From contig JAKFUF010000101.1 in the NCBI GenBank assembly GCA_021732845.1, forward strand, positions 1 through 64,000: 64,000 nt of DNA, written 5' to 3'. Each line of letters starts with the position of its first letter. Position 1 is the stretch's first letter. Origin of the DNA: Planctomycetaceae bacterium. Its GTDB lineage: Bacteria; Planctomycetota; Planctomycetia; Planctomycetales; Planctomycetaceae. Positions 37,878 through 46,044 of the stretch are shown piece by piece. The position numbers and the translations under genes were made by a program. Under the pieces are notes generated by a model. That model was not told the DNA's origin, did no database searches, and saw nothing but the letters and a program-made list of their open reading frames with translations.

Positions 37878-38927
37878 ATGATGGGCTTCCTCCAGCGCCA
37901 GTGGTTCCTGACTGTCCTCGTCGCACTGATGACGGTGGGGACCGGGCTGGGAATGTCTGGGCACGCCCCGGTAACGCAGGCGTGGCTCAAGTACGTTGAC
38001 CCCAAGATCACGACGGCGTTCATCCTGTTTCTCATGGCGTTCAGTCTGGAAACGCGGATGCTGTGGGCGGCGCTCAAATCGCCCGGGCCGGTGGCCCTGG
38101 GGTTTGTCATCAATGCCGGGGTGCTGCCACTGATCGCCTGGCCGTTGTGCGCCATCCAGTTGACAGCAGATTTTCGCTACGGGCTGATGATCGCCGCCGC
38201 CGTGCCGAGTACCCAGGCGGCCGCTGCCGTGATGACGCGCCGGGCTGGCGGCAGCGACGCCGTTTCGCTGCTGATCACCATGACCACCAACATGGCGTGC
38301 TGGATGGTCATCCCCTTCTGGCTGGGCCTGGCCACCGGCAAGGCGGTGTCAATTGACCGGACGGCGCTGATGCTGGATCTGCTGTTCGCCGTGCTGCTGC
38401 CGACGCTGCTGGCGCAACTGGTCCGGCAGCCACGGCGGATCCAGGCTTGGGCCACGAAACACAAGCTGAAGATCAGCAACTCGGCGCAATTGTTGATCCT
38501 GCTGATTGTCTTCATCGCGGCACTCAAGGCGGGCGATGCCCTGCACAAGCACGCGCCGGGCGCGGCCACGGCCGCGTCTCAAATCTCAGCTCCAGCCGGC
38601 GCGGCGGTCCCGGATGAGATCTCCATTCCCGCCGTGGGATTGGTCTGGCTGTGCTGCATCGGGCTGCACCTGTTCGGACTGATCGCCGGACTGCGGGCCG
38701 GACGCGCACTCGGGATGTCGACCACCGACAGCGACGCGGTCGGGTTTGCCGGCAGTCAAAAGACACTGCCCATCGGCCTGTACCTGGCGACCACCGTCTT
38801 CGCCCACCACCACTTCGCCCTGCTACCGATGCTCCTGTTCCACGCCTCGCAACTGTTCATTGACACCCTGGTCTCCGCCCGCCTGGCGGACGCACAGGCT
38901 GCCAAGGGGTCAGTCATGGGGCCATGA
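37878..38927 (+). CDS. Bile acid:sodium symporter family (BASS/SLC10-like) membrane protein
   Basis: 349 residues with about nine hydrophobic segments. ITTAFILFLMAFSLETRML and RYGLMIAAAVPSTQAAAAVM correspond to the conserved BASS helices, and VSLLITMTTNMACWMVIPFW to the crossover region. GFAGSQKTLPIGLYLATTVF matches the second repeat's sodium-site motif. It most resembles the SLC10A7/YfeH branch. The substrate is unknown. ATG 37878 (or the next codon 37881) follows the hairpin element; the in-frame extension through that element is not real. Its 3' end overlaps the convergent gene by 14 nt. Confidence 0.87.
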   Translation: MMGFLQRQWFLTVLVALMTVGTGLGMSGHAPVTQAWLKYVDPKITTAFILFLMAFSLETRMLWAALKSPGPVALGFVINAGVLPLIAWPLCAIQLTADFRYGLMIAAAVPSTQAAAAVMTRRAGGSDAVSLLITMTTNMACWMVIPFWLGLATGKAVSIDRTALMLDLLFAVLLPTLLAQLVRQPRRIQAWATKHKLKISNSAQLLILLIVFIAALKAGDALHKHAPGAATAASQISAPAGAAVPDEISIPAVGLVWLCCIGLHLFGLIAGLRAGRALGMSTTDSDAVGFAGSQKTLPIGLYLATTVFAHHHFALLPMLLFHASQLFIDTLVSARLADAQAAKGSVMGP

Positions 38928-39642
38928 ACTTCGCCGCCCGGTCCGCGAAATCGCCGGGCAGCAGCGGAGTCAGGCGGGCCTTGTGTTTGCGGACGAGGGC
39001 GATGTTGGCCTCGGGGACGGCGGCCAGCATTTCGGCAAAGACCTGCAGCGCCGTGGCGTGGCTCAACTGAATCGACGCGGTCGTGCGCTTGCGGATCGAT
39101 GCCCGGTCTGTTTTGCCTTCCTGCGCCTTGATCTGGGCCACGTACTCCTCGATCTCCTTGGAGGCCTGCGCTTCCAACTCATGCGGGTCCTGCAGCAACT
39201 GATCGATCTGCTCCCGCATCACCGCACAACTCACAATGCTGACGAGGGCGGCAAAATCGTTGGCCGTGGTCTGCTGCGAGGCAAAAGCCTTCGTCCAACG
39301 CGAATCCTGACTCCACAGCGCCGCCTGCCGGCGGGAATCGAACTGCTCACGGAAACCGACTTTGAGCTGCTTCGCCATCGCCTCGGCTGGCAGAGAGGCT
39401 TCCGCAGTGGGCGTTTTCCCTCCGCCTTGAAATTCCGGCACGCGGTGCCGGGGGTGGGCGGCAATCACCTTGAAAAACAGTTCCAAATTCGACTCAGTCA
39501 GAACCTCCGCGGGCGACCGCACCGGCCCCGAGATGGCCAATTCTGGTGGCTTAAGACGGGGGTTCGAGCAATAGACGGCGGCAAACAACAGCCCGCCGAC
39601 AAACGCCAGTGCGAGCAGTCCGTTGCGGAAGAGTTTGGTCAT
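38914..39642 (-). CDS. Hypothetical exported or anchored protein, 242 residues
   Basis: A hydrophobic N-terminus (LFRNGLLALAFVGGLLFAAV) is followed directly by YCSNP, perhaps a weak lipobox. The body is helical and charged (ADRAAKFMAP ending; EEYVAQIKAQEGKTDRASIR). There is no recognised domain. It lies 79 bp downstream of the PPIase lipoprotein gene on the same strand, so both may act in the envelope. Confidence 0.72.
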   Translation of the reverse strand: MTKLFRNGLLALAFVGGLLFAAVYCSNPRLKPPELAISGPVRSPAEVLTESNLELFFKVIAAHPRHRVPEFQGGGKTPTAEASLPAEAMAKQLKVGFREQFDSRRQAALWSQDSRWTKAFASQQTTANDFAALVSIVSCAVMREQIDQLLQDPHELEAQASKEIEEYVAQIKAQEGKTDRASIRKRTTASIQLSHATALQVFAEMLAAVPEANIALVRKHKARLTPLLPGDFADRAAKFMAP

Positions 39643-39721
39643 CGTGCCATCCGTGACGCGTGAGAATCGATTTCGGTGTAATCGTCAAAGAGGCCTGCAT
39701 CCAGCAGCCACCGGCATTGGC

Positions 39722-40963
39722 TCACCCCGCATCCGGAACCTGGTATTCGATCTCCGCGCCCTTCATCAGGGTCACAATCATGTTGGTGATCGCCGCCTTC
39801 CGTTCCTCGCCCATGATCGTTTTCAGGATCTGATCCTGAACTTCGGGGAATTCCTTCCGGCCCGCCGGCTTGCGGTTCAGCACGCGGACGATCTCAAGCG
39901 CATCGCCGTTCACCATGGGCTCGCTGATGCCGCCGATCTCCATTGTGAACAACTGCTTTTCGATCTCTTTGTTCTTCATGCCGCCTTCTTTGGTCCAATC
40001 CCAGATGCCGCCGTTGGACTTGTTCGTGCTTTCCGAGTACTTGTCGACCAGCGCATCAAAGTCAGCCCCGTCGCGGAGTTCCTGGCAGATCTTGTCCGCC
40101 AGCTTGCGTGTTCCCTTGGGACCGCGGTCCCGTTCATATTTCAGCACGATCTGCTGCCAGCGGACCTCGCTGATGTACTCGTAGTCCTTGATGTGGTCCT
40201 CGTAGTACTTCAGCAGTTCTGGCCTGTCTGGCTTGCGTGCCTTGGGTGACTTGAGCGCCACGTAGTAGCCGGCCATCTGTTCGTTGCGATAGCTTTCCTT
40301 CAGTGAGTCGAGGCTGTTGCCCTGCTCCTGAAGTTTCACCTGCAGTTCGCCCTTCGTGCTGACCTCCATGTCGGTCATCAACTGCTGACAGTGCTTGTCA
40401 AATTCCTTGTCGAGCGAGGCGTTCAGTGATTTGAGCATATCCGGTTTGACGGACTCCGCCAGAGCCTGAACCAGCACGGTGCGTTCGATGATCGCCCGCA
40501 AGCCGGGGAACTCGCGGACAAGGCGGCATTTTTCGGCTTCGTATTCGGCGGGCGTATTCCGGGAGCGGAATTCCGCCAGGTATTGGTGAGCCCGGGGCGG
40601 CATGCGGTCAAGCACGTCGTCCACGAATATCGGCTCGCCATTCACGACCACGACCACGGCCCCGCCGGGTGCCGGTTCCAAGCCGTCTGCGCTGGCCTGT
40701 CCCGCCTCGGTTTTGGTGGCTGAAGCCAGCTTAAGGTCGCTGGCTGTTCCCGGCTTGTCGGGGAGGGCAGCCGTCTTCTCCGGCGTGGCTTCGCTGTTGC
40801 CCCGCGCGACCGCGGGATTGTCGAACGATTTCCGGGTCGGCGCCGGCCCGGCTACGGGGTTGTCGAACTTCTTGGCCTTGGTGAACTCTTTGCAACCGGG
40901 CAGCACCAGTGCCAAAGTCAGCAGAGCCATGCCCGCGGCGGTGATCGGACGTGCAGAGTTCAT
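39722..40963 (-). CDS. Parvulin-type (SurA/PpiC-like) peptidyl-prolyl isomerase lipoprotein
   Basis: 413 residues. The lipobox LALVLPGC anchors it. A disordered Ala/Pro/Thr segment is followed by VVVVNGEPIFVDDVLDR, the SurA N-terminal chaperone motif. A PPIC-type domain follows at about 255-375: EVRWQQIVLKYERD, ADKICQELRDGADFDALVDK, GGIWDWTKEGGMKNKEIEKQ and ALEIVRVLNRKPAG. It should assist folding of outer-membrane or periplasmic proteins. It follows mfd by 156 bp on the same strand. Confidence 0.88.
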   Translation of the reverse strand: MNSARPITAAGMALLTLALVLPGCKEFTKAKKFDNPVAGPAPTRKSFDNPAVARGNSEATPEKTAALPDKPGTASDLKLASATKTEAGQASADGLEPAPGGAVVVVVNGEPIFVDDVLDRMPPRAHQYLAEFRSRNTPAEYEAEKCRLVREFPGLRAIIERTVLVQALAESVKPDMLKSLNASLDKEFDKHCQQLMTDMEVSTKGELQVKLQEQGNSLDSLKESYRNEQMAGYYVALKSPKARKPDRPELLKYYEDHIKDYEYISEVRWQQIVLKYERDRGPKGTRKLADKICQELRDGADFDALVDKYSESTNKSNGGIWDWTKEGGMKNKEIEKQLFTMEIGGISEPMVNGDALEIVRVLNRKPAGRKEFPEVQDQILKTIMGEERKAAITNMIVTLMKGAEIEYQVPDAG

Positions 40964-41053
40964 GACCTACCCGACAGGACAACCGGAAGAATTCGTACAA
41001 CCGCACTTGTGTTGATCGGCAGCCCGCCGTGAGCGCAGTGAGCCGCAGCCCAA

Positions 41054-41095
41054 GATTGCTGAAAATGTAGGGATTGCTGAAAATGTAGAGATTGT
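41054..41095. repeat. Tandem 18-bp direct repeat, about 2.4 copies
   Basis: GATTGCTGAAAATGTAG occurs at 41054-41070 and 41072-41088, followed by a partial GATTGTTG, between mfd and the PPIase gene. Its role is unknown. Confidence 0.7.
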
Positions 41096-41119
41096 TGGAA
41101 GTGGTGAGAGTCGCCGCGA

Positions 41120-44100
41120 TTACTTCTGTTTTTCAAAAAGGGCGGGATTATAGGAACGCCCCTCCGCTGGCTGCAACATCACTTTCAGGAGCGCCACGAG
41201 TTCTTCGCCGGCCCCTTGGGCAGCGGGGTCAAGTCCCAATGGCAATGGAAGATAGGCGCTCAGGTGATCCACGATCCGCAGGATTCCGGTCCGCCGCGCC
41301 AACTCGCGGATCTTGGGTGCATCATCGTATTTCAGCACGACGAAGTGGTCTTCGAGGTGGATGTCCTCCACCTTCCAGTAGCGCGCAAGTAGCTCCAACT
41401 GCTTCAGGTTGAACAAATTTTCGGCGACCGGAGGAAAGACGCCGAACCGATCGCGAACCTCGGTCTCCAGTTCGCCCAACTGCTCGAAGCTGTCAACCCG
41501 CGACAGCTTGCGGTAGACATCCAGTTTGTGCCGGCCCGGTGGCACGTAGGAACCCGGTAAGAAGGCCGAAATCGGCAGGTCAATCGCCACGTGCTGGACC
41601 TTGCGCGACGGCAGATTCTTCAGGCCGCGGACGGAATCTTCCAGCAACTGGCAATACAACTCGTATCCCACGCTGGCGATATGCCCGCTCTGCTCGTTCC
41701 CCAGAATGTTGCCGGCCCCACGAATTTCCAGATCGCGCATGGCGATCTTGAAACCCGCCCCCAGTTCGCTGAACTCTTCGATCGCCTTCAATCGCTTGGC
41801 AGCCGTGGCGGTTAGCGTGCGGCCTTCTTCCAGCAGCAAGTGACAGTAAGCCCGATGTTTATAGCGACCGACGCGGCCCCGCAACTGGTGCAGATCGGCC
41901 AGCCCATAGATGTCGGCCTGGTGAATGAACATCGTGTTGGCGTTGGGGATGTCGAGGCCGCTCTCGATGATCGTCGTGGCAACCAGGACATCCGCCTCGC
42001 CGTTCACGAACTTGACCATGGCCGCCTCCATCTCGTGTTCGTTCATCTGCCCATGCACGATGGCAATGCGGGCTTCGGGCACGATCTCCTGCAGGGTGTC
42101 GGCCAGATGCTCGATGTTGTAGACGCGGTTGTGGACGAAATAGACCTGCCCGCCACGGTTCAATTCCCGGACGATGCCCGCCCGGATCAGCTCGCGGTCG
42201 AAGCGTGAAATGCGGGTCTCGATCGACAGGCGGTCGTGCGGCGGCGTCTGCAAATTGGAGATGTCGCGGATGCCGATCAGCGACATGTGCAGCGTCCGCG
42301 GGATCGGCGTGGCGGACATCGTCAGCACGTCGACCTCAAGCCGAAGCTGCTTGAGCTTCTCCTTGGCCTCGACGCCAAACCGCTGCTCCTCGTCGATCAC
42401 CAGCAGTCCCAAATCCTTGAACTTCACATCCTTCTGCACCAGGCGGTGCGTGCCGATGATCACATCGACCCCACCCAATGCCAGGGCCTCCAGTGTCCGC
42501 TTTTGTTCTGCCTTGGTGCGAAACCGCGACAAGACTTCGACATTGAACGGGTATTCGGCCAGCCGTTCGCAAAAGGTGCGGTAGTGTTGTTCGGCCAGCA
42601 CCGTGGTGGGGACAAGGATCGCCACCTGCCGTCCGGCGTCGATCGCTTTGAAGACTCCGCGCAGGGCGACTTCGGTCTTGCCGTATCCCACATCGCCGCA
42701 CAGCAGCCGGTCCATCGGCCGGGCCCGCTGCATGTCTTCCTTCACTGCCGCCACCGCCGTCACCTGATCGACCGTCGGCGTGTAGGGAAACGCCGCTTCG
42801 AACTCCTGCTGCCACTTGGTGTCGGCGGGAAACGCGTGTCCCGGTTTGCTGGCCCGTTCGGCCTGCAATTGGATCATCTCGCCCGCCAGGTCCGAAACCG
42901 CCTCGGAAACAAGCTGCTTCTTCCGTTCCCAGCTCTGCGATCCCAGCTTGGAGAGCGTGGGGGCCATCCCGCCGCCGCCAATGTACTTTTGGACCAGGTG
43001 GATCATCACCGTGGGCACAAAGACCTTGACCCCTTCGCGAAACTCCAGCCCCAGGTGTTCTTCCTGCTGTCCCTTCCGCGACAACAGTTCCATTCCGCGA
43101 TAGCGGGCGATCCCCTTGGTGAGATGCACCACATAGTCGCCGGGGTTCAGTTCCAGAAAACTGTCGATCGCCCGGCTTTCGATGCGGGCGGTCTTGGCAG
43201 TGGGGGCCGCCCGGCGGATGTCACGCCGGTTGAACAGTTCGTGGTCGCTGAGCACGATCAGCCGTTCGGCGACGAGGCGGAACCCGCGCAAGAGCTGGCC
43301 TTCACACAGTTGCAGCCGGCCCGATTGTCGCAATTCGATGTCGCTCAAAAACTCTTCGAGCCGTTCGCGTTCACCGGCGTTATGACATGCGACCAACACC
43401 CGCTCTTCGCGCCCCACCACCTTCTGCAGTTCTTCCTTCACCTGCGCCGCTGGAACGGCAAAGCGTTCAATCGATTCGATCTGCAGGTGGCAACTGGTCT
43501 CCAGACTGTCGGCGGCCAGCGAGGCGATGGTCACTGTCGGGAATTGAATGGCCCGCGCCAGCGTCTCGTCGACACCGTAGAACGCTTTCGGATGGTCGAG
43601 CCGTGCCAGGAAATGCCGGGCTTCATCCAGCATCTCGTTGAGTTCCACCAGCGCGATCCGCGTACCCTTGGGCAACGCCGCGAATACGGGCTCGGTCTCC
43701 CACAGTGAGCGAGGAACCCCGACAGCGGATGAAGAAGGGGGCGCAAGCCACCCATCCGCGCCAGGGGGTCCGGAGCGAGCAACACTTACCAGTGGCGGCG
43801 GGGCCTCCTTCTTCTTCCGTGGCTCACTGTCGGCATCGCGCGGTGGCTGCTTCAACACGGTCAGCGACAGTTCGCGCAGGTCTTCGATCTTGCGTTGCGT
43901 CTCGACATCAAACCGGCGGATCGACTCGATTTCATCGCCGAAGAACTCGATCCGCAGCGGCGCGGTTTCGCCCGGCGGAAACAGGTCGACAATGCCGCCA
44001 TGCATGCAGAACTCGCCTGCCAGCTCCAGCCCCTGCACCCGCTCGAAACCGCGTTCCACGAGCCACCGCAGCAGTTCTTCGGGGTCGGTCGATTCACCGA

Positions 44101-44764
44101 CGCGCAGCATCCGCGTGCTGCGGGCGAGTTCGGCGCGGCTGGGCACCGGCTGCAGCAGTGCGGCAATGCTGGTGACCACAATCCGCCCGGTCGTCCGACC
44201 GGCGGATGCTAGGCTCTCGAACGTGACTGCAGGTGGAGCCTCAACCGGCTTGGCGGCTTCTTTGGTGCTTCGTGACTTGCTGGTCTTGGTCGGTTTGGCT
44301 GGCTGAGCTGTGGGAACCTGTTCTTCCACAAGTCGTGGCTCAGTGGTGCCGCCCGCCTCCGGTTGTCCCAGCTTGGCGATCTGCCGCAGAATCCGCAGCC
44401 GTCCGCCGAAGACCGGATCGGTCAGGCTGTCGCCCTTGGGCAGGGCCTCAAAGGCGGGAAAGATCCACGGGAGGTCGGCCGGGGTTGCCGGTGCCTGCGG
44501 CAGAAACCCGGCCAGGTCGAGGGTGAAGTCATCGACTTCACTGATGCGTGGAAGAACGATCAAAAACAGGGGACAGTCGGCATCTGCTCCCGCCTGCAGT
44601 TCCGCCGCCAGGCTGGCGGCGGTCAGCGCGCACGCCGAGCCCCAGGCTCCGTCCACCGCGGCGCTCTCGCCACGTTCCAAAGCCGCCACCACCTCAGGGA
44701 ATCCCGGCGCGCGGCTCAACACCGCCGCCAGCCCCCGCAATCCCAGCTCAACCGTCCGCGACAT
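41120..44764 (-). CDS. mfd: Transcription-repair coupling factor
   Basis: 1214 residues, slightly long because of two Pro/Lys-rich linkers (about 170-195, and about 313-350). Mfd removes stalled RNA polymerase and recruits UvrA. The UvrB-like N-terminal module contains RLRILRQIAKLG. The polymerase-interacting domain has NPGDYVVHLTKGIARYRGME. The helicase core has RLLCGDVGYGKTEVALRGVF (Walker A) and DEEQRFGVEAKEKLKQLR, with motif ATPIPRTLHMSLIGIRDISN. The TRG region holds GRVGRYKHRAYCHLLL. A TRCF domain ends it. All motifs look intact. Confidence 0.97.
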   Translation of the reverse strand: MSRTVELGLRGLAAVLSRAPGFPEVVAALERGESAAVDGAWGSACALTAASLAAELQAGADADCPLFLIVLPRISEVDDFTLDLAGFLPQAPATPADLPWIFPAFEALPKGDSLTDPVFGGRLRILRQIAKLGQPEAGGTTEPRLVEEQVPTAQPAKPTKTSKSRSTKEAAKPVEAPPAVTFESLASAGRTTGRIVVTSIAALLQPVPSRAELARSTRMLRVGESTDPEELLRWLVERGFERVQGLELAGEFCMHGGIVDLFPPGETAPLRIEFFGDEIESIRRFDVETQRKIEDLRELSLTVLKQPPRDADSEPRKKKEAPPPLVSVARSGPPGADGWLAPPSSSAVGVPRSLWETEPVFAALPKGTRIALVELNEMLDEARHFLARLDHPKAFYGVDETLARAIQFPTVTIASLAADSLETSCHLQIESIERFAVPAAQVKEELQKVVGREERVLVACHNAGERERLEEFLSDIELRQSGRLQLCEGQLLRGFRLVAERLIVLSDHELFNRRDIRRAAPTAKTARIESRAIDSFLELNPGDYVVHLTKGIARYRGMELLSRKGQQEEHLGLEFREGVKVFVPTVMIHLVQKYIGGGGMAPTLSKLGSQSWERKKQLVSEAVSDLAGEMIQLQAERASKPGHAFPADTKWQQEFEAAFPYTPTVDQVTAVAAVKEDMQRARPMDRLLCGDVGYGKTEVALRGVFKAIDAGRQVAILVPTTVLAEQHYRTFCERLAEYPFNVEVLSRFRTKAEQKRTLEALALGGVDVIIGTHRLVQKDVKFKDLGLLVIDEEQRFGVEAKEKLKQLRLEVDVLTMSATPIPRTLHMSLIGIRDISNLQTPPHDRLSIETRISRFDRELIRAGIVRELNRGGQVYFVHNRVYNIEHLADTLQEIVPEARIAIVHGQMNEHEMEAAMVKFVNGEADVLVATTIIESGLDIPNANTMFIHQADIYGLADLHQLRGRVGRYKHRAYCHLLLEEGRTLTATAAKRLKAIEEFSELGAGFKIAMRDLEIRGAGNILGNEQSGHIASVGYELYCQLLEDSVRGLKNLPSRKVQHVAIDLPISAFLPGSYVPPGRHKLDVYRKLSRVDSFEQLGELETEVRDRFGVFPPVAENLFNLKQLELLARYWKVEDIHLEDHFVVLKYDDAPKIRELARRTGILRIVDHLSAYLPLPLGLDPAAQGAGEELVALLKVMLQPAEGRSYNPALFEKQK

Positions 44765-45319
44765 GCAGGGATTCTACAATATTGAGGGAGAAGTGGGACA
44801 CTGAAGCGTGGGTGAAGCCGGTCCGGCTGCAGCTTCACCCGCCCCGGCGTTGCTCTCTGAGGGAGAACGCGCTGTTTGCAGTCGCTGGACTTCAAGGCGG
44901 CGGCCGACATTGCCTGGCGGCTGCACACCGAGGAGCTGCCACCTGGTGATTTCCACTGGCTGTGCCAGCACCTGTCCCGCGCCGATCAGTCCGACCGGCT
45001 GATCTCCCTTTTGGAAACCCGCCTGAGGACCACATGGCCCCGGCATGCAATCGAATGCGACTGGCTGGCCACCGCCTACAACAACACCGGCCGCATCGTG
45101 GCGGGACGAGTGTGAGTGACCATCAACTTGCGCATATCCCTTATCAACCTTGCCAGATTTCAGTACACCTGTCGCGATTCCGCGCCGATGCGCTCACGGT
45201 CGGTTCGCTGGCAGCGCTTCTCAAGCGAGCGCGACGAACTGAGAAAGATCGCGGGACGCTTTGAATCAGGAATTCCATTCGTCGTTGCGAAGGCCCGTGG
45301 CTCAGAGATTCGATGCCGG
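44765..45319. other. Intergenic region between divergent mfd and the sigma factor
   Basis: It holds one doubtful small frame (44876-45115) and no clear repeats or structure. The in-frame extension of the sigma-factor ORF back to 45116 has no family similarity. Confidence 0.5.
44876..45115 (+). CDS. Possible small protein, 79 residues (doubtful)
   Basis: From TTG 44876, with GAGGGAGAA upstream, the frame reads LQSLDFKAAADIAWRLHTEE, LPPGDFHWLCQHLSRADQSD and LLETRLRTTWPRHAIECDWL. It has protein-like composition, but no family is recognised. It could be a small gene or a remnant of a larger one. Confidence 0.35.
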   Translation: MQSLDFKAAADIAWRLHTEELPPGDFHWLCQHLSRADQSDRLISLLETRLRTTWPRHAIECDWLATAYNNTGRIVAGRV

Positions 45320-45904
45320 ATGAACGAGAAGCACGACGTCACCCAGATCCTCCAGAGAGCTGAGCAAGGCGATGCCGCGGCTGCCGAGGCGTTGCTGCCG
45401 CTTGTCTACGAAGAACTGCGCAAACTGGCCGCCGAAGAACTGGCGCGAGAGAAACCGGGCCAGACACTGCAGGCGACGGCCCTTGTTCACGAGGCGTGGC
45501 TCAGGCTGGTAGACGTGGACTACATCCAGCAGTGGTCGAGCCGGCGGCATTTCTTTGGAGCCGCAGCGGAGGCGATGCGGCGCATCCTGGTCGACAAGGC
45601 GCGCCGTCGGAAGCGACTCAAGCATGGGGGCGACCGGCAGCAGATTTCCATTCGGCTCGAAGAGGTGGCGGGGGCCACGGACGAGGACGATTTGCTCGAA
45701 AGTCTCGACCAAGCCCTGTGCCGCTTCGAATTGGTGGACGTCACGGCGTGCGAACTGGTCAAGCTGCGATACTTTGCCGGCCTGTCGATTGCCGATGCCG
45801 CCAAGGCTCTCGACCTCACTCCCAGAACTGCCGATCGGATCTGGGCTTACGCCAAGGCGTGGCTGCTGCGCGAAATCCAGCGCGAGGCCGCCGATGCGTC
45901 GTGA
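45320..45904 (+). CDS. ECF-like sigma-70 factor (TIGR02999 type)
   Basis: 194 residues. Region 2 contains LPLVYEELRKLAAEELARE, LQATALVHEAWLRLVDVDY and WSSRRHFFGAAAEAMRRILV; region 4 has LVKLRYFAGLSIADAAKALD and LTPRTADRIWAYAKAWLLRE. These are the signature of the TIGR02999/ECF01-like group that in planctomycetes sits beside a Ser/Thr kinase, as here (140 bp upstream of the kinase at 46045). The kinase probably replaces an anti-sigma factor as the control. ATG 45320 is chosen because the conserved region begins there. Confidence 0.9.
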   Translation: MNEKHDVTQILQRAEQGDAAAAEALLPLVYEELRKLAAEELAREKPGQTLQATALVHEAWLRLVDVDYIQQWSSRRHFFGAAAEAMRRILVDKARRRKRLKHGGDRQQISIRLEEVAGATDEDDLLESLDQALCRFELVDVTACELVKLRYFAGLSIADAAKALDLTPRTADRIWAYAKAWLLREIQREAADAS

Positions 45905-46044
45905 TGTCTTTCGAGAAGATTCTTTTGTAATTTCTTGGCGTAATTGTCCGGGAAAAATCGCCACGTCTTCTGAGGCAGGATATTTGATCCACCACGGACC
46001 TGAAGAATCTCGAGACGGGTGCTCGGCACCAGAGGGGCGACAGC

